Shown: piece by piece, positions 1-9,800 of the stretch
How positions within the stretch are numbered: the first letter of the stretch is position 1
How the letters are laid out: each line of letters begins with the position of its first letter
Assembly: GCA_023807065.1 (NCBI GenBank)
Contig: JAJJLU010003465.1
Coordinates: 1-64,000, forward strand
Origin: Isotricha intestinalis
Taxonomy: Eukaryota; Ciliophora; Litostomatea; Vestibuliferida; Isotrichidae
Direction: 5' to 3'
Length of the DNA: 64,000 nucleotides
Notes under the pieces: generated by a model
The model's database searches: none
The model's input: only the letters and a program-made list of their open reading frames with translations
Told to the model about the DNA's origin: nothing
Translations under genes and position numbers: made by a program

Positions 1-12
1 CCCAATCCCCAT
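1..12. repeat. Possible telomere remnant (C-rich strand)
   Basis: The window opens with CCCAATCCCCA and then passes abruptly into AT-only sequence. Ciliate telomeres are short C-rich repeats such as CCCCAA or variants with an extra T, and on a left chromosome end the plus strand carries the C-rich strand. One partial unit plus one unit is all that is visible, so this is suggestive only. Elsewhere in the window runs of four C are very rare, which makes the position at base 1 noteworthy. It could also be chance. Confidence 0.35.
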
Positions 13-106
13 TTATAAAAATAAAATATAATTAAAATTTAAATTAATTAACAACAACAAAAATAAATCTTGAAAATTTTATACACTAATTTACATTATA
101 TAATAT

Positions 107-425
107 TTATTTTATAGAAGATGCTCTTTGTACAGTTTTTTCAAAGTCATTCAAATTACTATTCACTTTTTCTTTTATACTTTCATTTTTCAAAAATTTT
201 TCTAATCCTTCAAATTCAACTATTATACAACTTAAATTATCTGAATTTTCTTTTTCCATTCCATATTTTATTATCACAGGTATCACCTGTTAATTCATGT
301 ATATTATAATTTTTTTGTTTAGATTCATTTTTAAAAACATACAAAACTGTATTAACAATTTCTTCATTTGTTAAATCATCAAAAATACCATCACTCCCAA
401 AAATAATAAAATCATCCGTTGAATT
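107..425 (-). pseudogene. PP2C-type protein phosphatase, C-terminal relic
   Basis: Reading the minus strand from 425 gives a clear PP2C C-terminal half: DDFIIFGSDGIFDDL (the Asp-Gly metal-site motif), then, after a frame change near 275-290, NSDNLSCIIVEFEGL, the usual DN-x-S/T-x-hydrophobic strand of the PP2C fold. The frame then runs to a TAA at 107-109. The N-terminal two thirds of the domain, with the first metal-binding Asp residues, is absent. An in-frame TAA lies five codons upstream of the first recognisable residue, and there is no AG acceptor that would allow an intron. Truncation plus an indel suggests a dead subtelomeric copy. A sequencing indel could explain the frame change but not the missing half. 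Confidence 0.7.
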
Positions 426-794
426 ATTATAAAAATATTAAAAGAGCAAATAAATATTTAATAAATAAAAATAGAAAATTGATAATTAAAAAATAATTTT
501 TTATATATGAAAATTTAATTTATAAATATACAAATAGATACTAAAACTATATTATTTCTATATAAATTTGAAGAAGTACATTAGAAAATAATCTTCTTTT
601 TCAAGTTTATTAATAGGAAAATTTTAAAATTTTTAATACAGAAAGATCTTTACTTTCTTCATCTATGAGTGGCTTCTTTCTACATTTTTTTGGGTGTTTT
701 TTTGAATGTTTTTTATAAGGTTTGTTTTGTAATTTTTTTTATATTATTTTTTTAAAACTAATAATATTATTGTAAAGATTTTTAAGAGATTTTT
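426..794. other. Gene-free stretch with a possible short coding tail
   Basis: No intact gene is visible. On the minus strand, about 720 down to 610 reads as a basic tail ending KKPLIDEESKDLSVLKILKF and then a TAA, if one base in the A-run near 690 is skipped. It may be the end of a decayed gene or a chance reading. The rest is AT-rich spacer. Confidence 0.3.
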
Positions 795-2324
795 TTAATC
801 TTCAGTACTACTAGATGATTTATTTAAAAAGGAATTATTTTCATTATCACGAGAACGAATTTTATGATATTTTGTTGTTTTTGAATTATCTTTATTTTTA
901 TTATTATTATTATCATCCTTTATATTTACTTTTTTTTTCCTATAAATATGTTCAATATCTTTTCCCTTATTAATATTATTTACTAATGAAATATCAAATA
1001 TAAAAGGTAGATTATTAATATAATTTACTAAAGAGAATTTATCCTCTTGAGATAAATCATAATATTTAACTAAACTATTAATAAATTCATCACCTTCAAT
1101 TTGAATAAATTTACTATATAAATCTTTTACACCATCTTTATTAAAAAACCATAATAAAAATTGTGAATTAAAAGATTTAAAATAAACTTTTTCATTTTCA
1201 TTTTCATTAATATAATCAGTAGGAGGAAGAATATTTCTATTAATTAAAGTAATAAAAAATACATAATCTTTTGAAGAATTCGGATTAAAATTTTTTGTAT
1301 TGTATTCATTAATAATAAACTTTCTAAAACTTCTTATTATTTTTTTATCTATTGTTTCTCTTTTTGCATATTTAGGTTTAAAAGAAGATAAAATAGGAAG
1401 TTTTTTAAATAAAATTTCATCATCATTATTTTTTTCTTTTTTTGTTTTTTTATTTGATGTTGAAATCTCTTCATTTTTTTTTTTATTTGGATTATTTATT
1501 GAACTTGTATCAATTTCATCATCAGGAATATTTAATTTATTAAATTTAAAAGATTTTTTATGAAATAAATTAATATTGCAATCATTAAGATTCTCATTAT
1601 TTTCTTCACATAATTTTAATTTAAATTCATCTTCAAAATCAGAAAATTCATCTTTAGTACTTTCATTTTCAATATTTGATTGACTTAAATTATTTTTATT
1701 TGTATTAATTTCATCTTCTTCAATTTCTTTTTTAATTGGATTAGTAATATTTTTATTTTTATTAATTAAAAAATTTCTTATTGCATTATCTAATTGAAAT
1801 TGAAATTTTTCATAATATTTTTCTAATATATTAACTTGATTAAAAACACAAGGCTTTTTTAATATTGAAGAAAAAAATTTATGTTTATTAATCCAATTAT
1901 TAGGTTTTGATTCTTTTAATAATCTAAATAAAATTTCATTATAAAAATTGTCAGCTTCTTTTTCTTTTCCATCTTTAATTAAAATAAAAAATTTTAATTT
2001 TTGAAGAAAATAAAGAAAAGGAATATTAACATTAAAAAAATTAGAAAATTGAGTTTCTAAAATACTAATAATTTCAGGGAAAGCAGAATTAAAATATAAT
2101 AAATTTAATTTATTTTGAATATAATAAATAAAAGAATCAATATCATCAAGATCATTAATATTATTTAAAGAAAAAGCAAATTCAGGATCTGAAAAAATAT
2201 TTTGAATTGATTCTGTTGTTATTGAAGGATTAGAACCAAATTCTGTTAATTTATCATTTTCATATTCATAATTATCTAAATAATATTGAGTTTTGTTTGA
2301 ATAAATTGTCATTTGATACATCAT
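795..2324 (-). CDS. CTLH-like protein with a ciliate-type C-terminal domain
   Basis: 509 residues. Residues about 60-135 form a helical segment (LLYFNSAFPEIISILE, then a long hydrophobic helix and an Ala/Glu helix) with the layout of a CTLH/CRA helical domain as found in GID/CTLH ubiquitin-ligase subunits and LisH proteins. This is a weak, pattern-level match. The middle (about 200-310) is acidic and Asn/Lys-rich low complexity. The C-terminal region from about 320 starts KRETIDKKIIRSFRKFI and contains YFKSFNSQFLLWFF, a block I associate with ciliate proteins of unknown function. The tail is Lys/Asn/Ser-rich. It is the first of three minus-strand genes in a row. Exact function is not recognised. 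Confidence 0.7.
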   Translation of the reverse strand: MMYQMTIYSNKTQYYLDNYEYENDKLTEFGSNPSITTESIQNIFSDPEFAFSLNNINDLDDIDSFIYYIQNKLNLLYFNSAFPEIISILETQFSNFFNVNIPFLYFLQKLKFFILIKDGKEKEADNFYNEILFRLLKESKPNNWINKHKFFSSILKKPCVFNQVNILEKYYEKFQFQLDNAIRNFLINKNKNITNPIKKEIEEDEINTNKNNLSQSNIENESTKDEFSDFEDEFKLKLCEENNENLNDCNINLFHKKSFKFNKLNIPDDEIDTSSINNPNKKKNEEISTSNKKTKKEKNNDDEILFKKLPILSSFKPKYAKRETIDKKIIRSFRKFIINEYNTKNFNPNSSKDYVFFITLINRNILPPTDYINENENEKVYFKSFNSQFLLWFFNKDGVKDLYSKFIQIEGDEFINSLVKYYDLSQEDKFSLVNYINNLPFIFDISLVNNINKGKDIEHIYRKKKVNIKDDNNNNKNKDNSKTTKYHKIRSRDNENNSFLNKSSSSTED

Positions 2325-2541
2325 TGAAATTCATTTTATTTTTTTAAATAATTAAAGATTATATATCCTTAAATTAATTTATATTATTTTTATAATATTT
2401 AAAAAAACACAAATTTTATAGAGAATTATATAGACCAAAAGCTTATTATTTTTTTTTATTGTTTAGAATATATACATTTTTTTTTCGTTTTAAGATGATA
2501 AACTAATATTAATCTTCTAATATATCATTATTTATAAAAAA

Positions 2542-3552
2542 TTAATCCTTTTCTGATTTCGTGCTCTCAAAAAAATTTTTAAACAAATCAACATTTAAAG
2601 AATTTTTATCTGAATTATCATTATTATCTTCGATTATATTATCAGTTTCATTTGTTTCATTATTTTTATTTTCATTTTCAAAAAAATCTTTGATTTTCAT
2701 AATCAAATGTTTTTTTTTTTCTTCAATTTCTTGTATTTGTTCAAATTGAATATTTTCTTTAAAATGATGAATAATAGAAAGAAAAGTTAAATTGTCTTCT
2801 AAACTAATAAGATAAATATGAATATCTTGAGTTTTAAATAATTGAGAATTACAAGAAAATTTCATACACCATTTTTTTTTTTTTGGATTTTTTTGAATTT
2901 TTATTATAGTATTTTCAATTTTAATTCCTTCAGATTCATTAATAAAATAAACTTTAGAACCAACTTTTAAATCTTCTTCTTTAGGAAAAATTATTTTTAA
3001 TCCTTTAAAAGATTCGAGCATTTTAAAATTGATAAAATATTTAAAAATTTTTTCTTTATTTTCTTTTAAAATAACAGATTCAGTTTGAAATAAAAGATCT
3101 AATTTTTGTTCAAGATATTTTTCAATTAATCTAATATATTCTTTACATAAATTCTGACATCCTTTTACAATTTTATTTAAATTATGTTCACTTGTAAATT
3201 TAGTATTAACTAATTTAATTTCTAAAGTAAGTAAAGTAGTGTTGTCTAAAGTATTTGCTTTAAAATTAAAATTAATTTCTATTCCACATGGAATTTTTTC
3301 ATGGAAAATAATAATAGAAATATTTTTTGATGATTCATATGCTGAAAATTCAGTCATTTGATATTTAAAAGGTGTATCAATTGGTTCTTTTGTAAATATT
3401 GTTTTTAAACATGTTTGATTCGTTATTTCTTCAAAAACTCCAAAATTTATTAAAACTAATATTCTATCAAAACTATCTTCAAGAACATATGATGCTTCAT
3501 ATTTTTTTGGCATTTTTACTATTTTTGTATTTTTTGGAATTGAATCAACCAT
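2542..3552 (-). CDS. Possible START/SRPBCC-like lipid-binding protein
   Basis: 336 residues, no signal peptide and no membrane segment. The body alternates short beta-rich stretches with two long helices (around residues 130-160 and 270-290) in a pattern like one or two SRPBCC (START-like) helix-grip units: a strand block, then SFKGLKIIFPKEEDLKVGSK (the run into a 'conserved G-x-K' turn) and a final long helix. I cannot point to a diagnostic residue set, so the family is a guess. The tail from about 295 is acidic Asn/Asp-rich. The spacer to the upstream neighbour is about 110 bp. Confidence 0.6.
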   Translation of the reverse strand: MVDSIPKNTKIVKMPKKYEASYVLEDSFDRILVLINFGVFEEITNQTCLKTIFTKEPIDTPFKYQMTEFSAYESSKNISIIIFHEKIPCGIEINFNFKANTLDNTTLLTLEIKLVNTKFTSEHNLNKIVKGCQNLCKEYIRLIEKYLEQKLDLLFQTESVILKENKEKIFKYFINFKMLESFKGLKIIFPKEEDLKVGSKVYFINESEGIKIENTIIKIQKNPKKKKWCMKFSCNSQLFKTQDIHIYLISLEDNLTFLSIIHHFKENIQFEQIQEIEEKKKHLIMKIKDFFENENKNNETNETDNIIEDNNDNSDKNSLNVDLFKNFFESTKSEKD

Positions 3553-3660
3553 TAATTTCTTTGAAAAAAAAATATAAGTTAATTAATCTATTTATGTTGT
3601 AATATTTTTTAATAAAACATAAACAATTATAATTAAAATTTAATTTTATTTATTTATTAA

Positions 3661-5250
3661 TTAATTATCACTTTCACTTTCATTTTCTTCTTCATAACTT
3701 TCTTCTTCTTCTTCTTCACCTTGAACAGTATTTTCAATGTCAATATTATTATCACCATTTTTAATTTCTCCAATAACTTTAGAAATTTCTTGTTCATCTT
3801 TCATTCCATACATATTATCTTTAATAGATTGTTTTAAAGTAGAAACTTGTTGAATTAAAATATCATTTTCTTTATCTTTTTGTCTTTCTTTTACTTTTGA
3901 AACTTCTAAATCTTTTGTAATAGAATTTATTTTTTGTTGTAAAGCTTTTTTATTATTTTTAAACTCATTTATTTGTGCTTCTAAATAACGAATTTGAGTT
4001 TCTTTATCATTGTTTAATAAATCCATATATTTTAATTGTTCATTTAATTCTTTTAATTCATTTTGTTGTTTTTTTATTTTTTGAATAGACTCATTATCAA
4101 CATTTAATCTATATTTTTCTAATTCATCTATTTTTTCCATTAATGTTATACATTGACTTTCATTTTCTTCTCCATAAAATCTTATTAATTTCTCTTTTTC
4201 TTCTTCTGATAATAATTGATAACCTGAATTAGTAATTTTCTTAATTGCTTGTTCTTTTATTTTTTTCATTCTTTCTTCTCTAATATTCTCTTTTATTAAA
4301 TTTTCATCTTGTTTCTTTTTTGCAATTTCTTTTTTATGTTTTTCATAATCTTTATTATTACTATAATATTTCTCCTCTAATTTCTTATATTCTAATTGTT
4401 CTTCTAATACTTTATTTTTACATAATTGTAATTCATTTTCTAAATTTAATAAAGTTTTCTCTAAATTTTCTTTTTCTTTTGGGCAATTTTCATGAGGTTT
4501 ATTTAATAATTTTAAAGTTTTAACTTCATTTTTTAATTGATTATTTTCTCTTTCTTGATTAATTAATTTATCAGATAATTCTCTTTTTGTATTTGAATCA
4601 GTATAATTATCTAAAATTTTTCTCATTTCTTTATTTTCATTAGAAAGTGCTTTTGCTAAAGTTTGAGTATTTTTTATTTCTTTATCTTTTACTTTTAATG
4701 CTATTTTTAACGGTTCATCGGTTTCTTTTTCTATTGCAATTCCCTTTTTTATCATTGTTTGCTTTACTTGAGATGATAAATCACTCAAATTATTTTTTAA
4801 ATTATTATTGTTTTCTATTATTAATTTTATGTCTTTTTCCTTTTCTGATATTTCTAAATTTAATTTTTTTATTTCTTCTAAATATTTATTTTTTTCCATT
4901 TCTATTTGTTCCTTTAATTCTTTTATTAATTCTAATTTACTATTGTCTTCTTTAGATATTGATTTTTTTTTTGTTTCCTTCTTTATTTCTTTTTTTTTTG
5001 GTTTTTCTTCTTTTATCTTTTTTGCTCTTTCAATTTCATTTTTATTTTTTATATTATCATCTAAACTTTCTTCTTCTTTATATTCTGTTTCTGAATTTTT
5101 TATCCTTGGATCCTGATTTATTGGAGGAAGAATTACATTATCATTACTTCTATTAAATTCTAAATTTACTTCTTGTTGAGATATGTTTAATACATTGTCA
5201 CTTGCTTTACTAAATGCTAATAAATCTAATAATTCTTGATTTGAACTCAT
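3661..5250 (-). CDS. Long coiled-coil protein
   Basis: 529 residues. A short non-helical head (residues 1-60, including LPPINQDPRI) is followed by a Lys/Glu block and near-continuous heptad coiled coil from about 95 to 490, then a Glu-rich acidic tail (GEEEEEESYEEENESESDN). This is the architecture of ciliary or basal-body scaffold proteins, for example lebercilin-like and CCDC proteins, but no family-specific motif is evident. A short stretch with CITLMEKIDELEKYRL interrupts the coil. Expected to be a structural cytoskeletal protein; specific role unknown. Confidence 0.75.
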   Translation of the reverse strand: MSSNQELLDLLAFSKASDNVLNISQQEVNLEFNRSNDNVILPPINQDPRIKNSETEYKEEESLDDNIKNKNEIERAKKIKEEKPKKKEIKKETKKKSISKEDNSKLELIKELKEQIEMEKNKYLEEIKKLNLEISEKEKDIKLIIENNNNLKNNLSDLSSQVKQTMIKKGIAIEKETDEPLKIALKVKDKEIKNTQTLAKALSNENKEMRKILDNYTDSNTKRELSDKLINQERENNQLKNEVKTLKLLNKPHENCPKEKENLEKTLLNLENELQLCKNKVLEEQLEYKKLEEKYYSNNKDYEKHKKEIAKKKQDENLIKENIREERMKKIKEQAIKKITNSGYQLLSEEEKEKLIRFYGEENESQCITLMEKIDELEKYRLNVDNESIQKIKKQQNELKELNEQLKYMDLLNNDKETQIRYLEAQINEFKNNKKALQQKINSITKDLEVSKVKERQKDKENDILIQQVSTLKQSIKDNMYGMKDEQEISKVIGEIKNGDNNIDIENTVQGEEEEEESYEEENESESDN

Positions 5251-5533
5251 TTATTAATTTTTTTTATTTAATTTCTTTTTATGAAATTTAGTCTTTAATT
5301 AAAATTATTTTAAATTTTTTTATTTTTTGAATTTCTATTATAATCATATCTTTTAATAAATAAATATATTTGGTTTTTTTTATTAATAATACATACATCC
5401 TTAAATTTTAAAATGAAAAAGAATCTTAATTTATTTATAAATTCTTAAAATAATAAATAAAAACAATGCATTTAAATTTCTCTAAATTATAGAAAGCTAA
5501 TGTATATATTGAATAAAAACTAATTTAATATAT

Positions 5534-6442
5534 ATGACTAATACCATCAAAGATGATGATATAATATCGAACATAAGAAAAGATAAATTAAATAACATTT
5601 ATAATTTAACTCAAATTTTAAGAAAAGACACAGAATCAACGTTAGATTCTCAAATGGAGAATTCACAAAAAAATAGTAATGAAAATTTACCATTTGTAAA
5701 TTTAACTCCAACATTATCATTTGAGGATGATGAGAATCAAAAAATAATATTAAATATCCCAGAAAAGACAAATCCATTAAGATTAAATTATTATTCGAAA
5801 TTAATTCAAAATGGAATATGGTATAAAGAAAAAATGAAAAATTCGTTTAATTCATTATTTATTTTAGATTGGGATGATACATTATTTTGTACTAGTGAAG
5901 TCGCAAACTTAAATGATTTAGAAGATAATAATAATTTATCACAAAGTCAAAAAGTGAAATTTTCAAAATTAGAAAAAGAAGTAAAAAAAATTCTCCAAAA
6001 ATGTATAGAAAAAGGAGAAACATATATAATAACAAATTCAGAGCCTGGATGGGTACAATATTCATGTCAAAAATATTTTCCTTCAATAATAGGATTATTA
6101 GATCAATTAAATATAATTTCTGCAAGAGGCTTATATGAAAATCAATTTCCTTTTGATTCTTATATGTGGAAAATAAATGCTTTTAATGATATTGTTAATT
6201 TATATAATCCAAATTTACTTTCTAATATTATGTGTATCGGAGATTCTTTCTCTGAAATTCAAGCTTGTAAAAATCTTTCTAATATATTTAAAAATGCTTT
6301 CATTAAAACTATTAAATTTAAAGAAAATCCTTCTATTGATGAATTAATTTTGGAAATTAAATTAGTCAATGATAAATTTTTATATATTTATTCTGCTGTA
6401 AAAAATTGGACTATCAATGTTAAAAGAAATTTAAAAAAATAA
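5534..6442 (+). CDS. HAD-superfamily phosphatase-like protein
   Basis: 302 residues. HAD motif I is FILDWDDTLF at about residues 108-117 (nucleophile Asp and acid/base Asp both present). Motif II is YIITNS (about 163-168), a Lys in MWKINAF fits motif III, and IMCIGDSFSEIQACKNL (about 231-247) is motif IV. The order and spacing match a catalytically competent HAD hydrolase. The cap region between motifs I and II is a short coiled stretch, so it has a small C1-type cap at most. The first 90 residues are a polar, probably disordered extension. The substrate cannot be inferred; similar proteins are common in ciliates. The start ATG follows an AT-rich leader and gives the longest frame. Confidence 0.85.
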   Translation: MTNTIKDDDIISNIRKDKLNNIYNLTQILRKDTESTLDSQMENSQKNSNENLPFVNLTPTLSFEDDENQKIILNIPEKTNPLRLNYYSKLIQNGIWYKEKMKNSFNSLFILDWDDTLFCTSEVANLNDLEDNNNLSQSQKVKFSKLEKEVKKILQKCIEKGETYIITNSEPGWVQYSCQKYFPSIIGLLDQLNIISARGLYENQFPFDSYMWKINAFNDIVNLYNPNLLSNIMCIGDSFSEIQACKNLSNIFKNAFIKTIKFKENPSIDELILEIKLVNDKFLYIYSAVKNWTINVKRNLKK

Positions 6443-6835
6443 ATTTAAATATTTTATTTATAATATTATTTATTTGAGTTTGTAAAAGGGAATAACTTAA
6501 ATTTTATTTAAAAATCTCAAATACAGTTTAATAATTTTTTTATAATAATTATTTTTTAATAATTTATTATTAATGAGAAAAAATTATGATAAATACTTGA
6601 ATATATTGTTTTTTTATTTTTTTTTAAATGGTAATATATATTTATTATATAGATTTTATTTAGAAATTATTAAACTAAGATGTTATATGTAATTTAGAAA
6701 AATTTTCATTTATTGATTAATATAAATTTACTTTTTATAATTTTCTTATTTGGGTTTTTTATTAAAAATTCTAATATTTATTTAAGAAATTGATAATTAT
6801 TTTTATTATCATAGATGAAATAAATATTAATTTAA
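6443..6835. other. Spacer, nothing recognised
   Basis: AT-rich intergenic DNA between the HAD gene and TmcB-like gene 1. No open frame of note, no repeat, and no recognisable regulatory element on either strand. Confidence 0.6.
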
Positions 6836-9800
6836 ATGGATAATATAGATAAAAGTAAAAATTATTCAAAAGATTTAAATGTAGTTGATGAAGTGAGTGT
6901 GAAAACAAAAATATTTAATTTTTACTTTTTTGTATTAAGAAAAAAAGACATAAATATGTTTATATGTTCTTTATTATTAATTATAGAAACATTACAATTA
7001 ATTTCTTTTTCTTTTTCAGAGCCTCATTTAAATGGATGGAAAATAAAAGAATCAAAAATGAAAAACATAAAATTAATAATTGGTGCATCAAGATTAACTT
7101 CAATATTCATTTACATAAAACATGATTTATACATTTTAATTTATTTTATTCTTTTAGCATATATTTTTCTTCATTGTTTATTTTTAACAATGTTAATAAA
7201 ATTTAATAAAACAACTTCAAAAATATATCAAATTGGAATTATTTTTACAAGATATTTTACAACTCCATTTACATTATTTTTAATTATTCCAATTAGTGAA
7301 ATAATTTTACTTCCTTTAAAATGTGAAAATAAAAGAATGGCAGTTGTTAAAAATCCAATTAAATGTTGGGATGGATTACATTATTTATATGCTTTTTTAA
7401 GTGTAATTTCAACTTTTGCTTTCTATGGTTTAATTGTTATTAGTACTATTTTTTATTTTAATCCTTTTAATTCAAAAAAAACTACTACAAAAATTAGCAC
7501 TTCTAGTGATTCTTTCTTATATATTACTAAAATTTTTCTTGTTTTAAAATATATTTTTATTAAAGATGAATATATTAGTATTGTTATTATGTTAGTTTTA
7601 TCTTTATTTAATTTAAAAAAAGGATTTGATGAACCTACTTTTAATAATTATACTCTTGAATGCTTTTTATCAATTAGAAATGCATCTTTTTTTTGGACTA
7701 ATTTAATTTTAATAATAAATAAATTAGCTGAAAATTCTAAAATAAATGGAAATATTTATTTATTAATTTTTGGTTATCCTCTTATTGTTTTTTTCAGTAT
7801 AATATATTATAGAAAAAAAAGTGAATCTTTTGTTTATGCTTCTTCAAATTATAATAATATTAATGAATATTTAACAAGAACAAAATATTTAATTAAATTA
7901 ATTGAAAATTATATAGATAATAATAATAATAAAGCAGGAAATGGAAAATCAAATAGAAATAATACAGGAACTAAAAATGAAATATTATTAAAAGGAGTAA
8001 TTTCAATTCATGAAGAAACTTGTTTAAATGAAGAATGTCCTTTAAAAAAATTTTTAGACAATCCAAATAATTATACAATACAAAAAACAAGTTTACTTCA
8101 TTATATAAATAATCACTTTAATTTAGGAATAAAAAAATTTCCAAATAGTAGATTATTATTAATGATATTTGTTCAATTTAATTATGAGAAAAAATATAAT
8201 TTAAATGCAGCAAAAACATATTTAGCAAAATTAGAAAAGCAAAAAAATTCATTAACAGAAGATTATATTATTCATTGTATAAAACAAAATATTCAATCAT
8301 CAAATAAATTAAATGATATGAATGATGGAAATGAAATGATTAAAGTAGAAGAAACAATAGAACAAAAATATCAAAGATTAAAATTCTTAGTAGAAACATC
8401 AACAAAATTATATGGAGAATTTTGGGGAATTTTAGCAGCGAATTTAACAAATAATTTAAATTTAAATAAATTATTTGTATTAGGAAATAAACTAAATAAA
8501 TTTTTGAATGAAATAAACAGTCTTTGGGAAAATCATTTAAAGAATAAAAAAATAGATTTAGAAAATCAATCAATAGCACAATTATATGCATATTTTTTAA
8601 GAGAAATATTAAGAAATAAAAAAAGAAGTGAAGAAATAACAAAAAAATTAAATGAAGAACAACATTATGAATCACGTAAAATAGATGATGAAAAATTTGA
8701 TATAAATAATTTAGATATATTATTAGAAAATCAAGATTATATGATATATTGTAGGACAAATGAAAAAGGAGAATGTAGTATAATTCAATGTTCAAATTCA
8801 ATAATTCATTTATTAGGTTTTGCAAAGCAAAATTTAATAGGAAAAAATATAGAAGTTTTAATGCCTTCAATTTATTTAGAAGAACATTCAAAAATGCTTT
8901 CAAATAGATTAAAATTAATGCATGCTCAAATTGCTTCTCATAAAGAAAATTATAGAACTTCTGATAAAAAACAAGTTTTTCTTTTACCTAAAACTAAAGT
9001 CGGTTATTTAATTCCTATTAATGCCAGATTTACTATTTATAATGATGACGATTTTTCTAATACTTATATTATTAAAACTAAATTCGAAGCTAAAGATACT
9101 AAATTAATTTATGCTTTCTATATTTTAACAAAAGATGATTTTACTGTTGACAGTATTTCTTCCAGTGCTATTAATTTAGGATTATCTATGGATTTATTAA
9201 AAAAATATGTTATTAATTTAAATATTTTAGTTAGAAATGATAAAAATTTAGAATCTTTAAATTTAAGTGAAAGATACACTGAATATGAAGAAGAACCTAG
9301 AAAAGTGACTTGGATTTTTCCTGATATTATTTATCCTAAAAATGATAATCAAAGAAGTAAAGAAGAAGATATTAATGATTTAATAAAAGAATCAAATAAA
9401 AAAGATTTCTTATTATTAATATCTAAAATGAAATATAATGAAGAGGAAACTTTAGGATATTGTTTTAGATTTCTTAATATAGATAATAAAAAAAATAATG
9501 TAGATCCAAATGAATTTAAACCAAATTCAACAAAACATGTTTTATTTGATGTACTTAGATTAAATTATATAAGAACAATATTAGTAACAGAAAAATCAAA
9601 AAATAGTGTTAAATTAATAGAAACAAATATAGTAATAAACAGAACAACAACAGAAATAGCAAGAGAAGTAGAAGAGATTAAACAAAAAAAAAATGAAAAG
9701 AAGAAAAAAATAAAAAAAGACGGTGAGAATGAAGAAGAAGAAGAATCAAATGAAGAAGGAGAAAAGAAAGTAGAAAATCTATTATCAAAAGAAAAAATAT

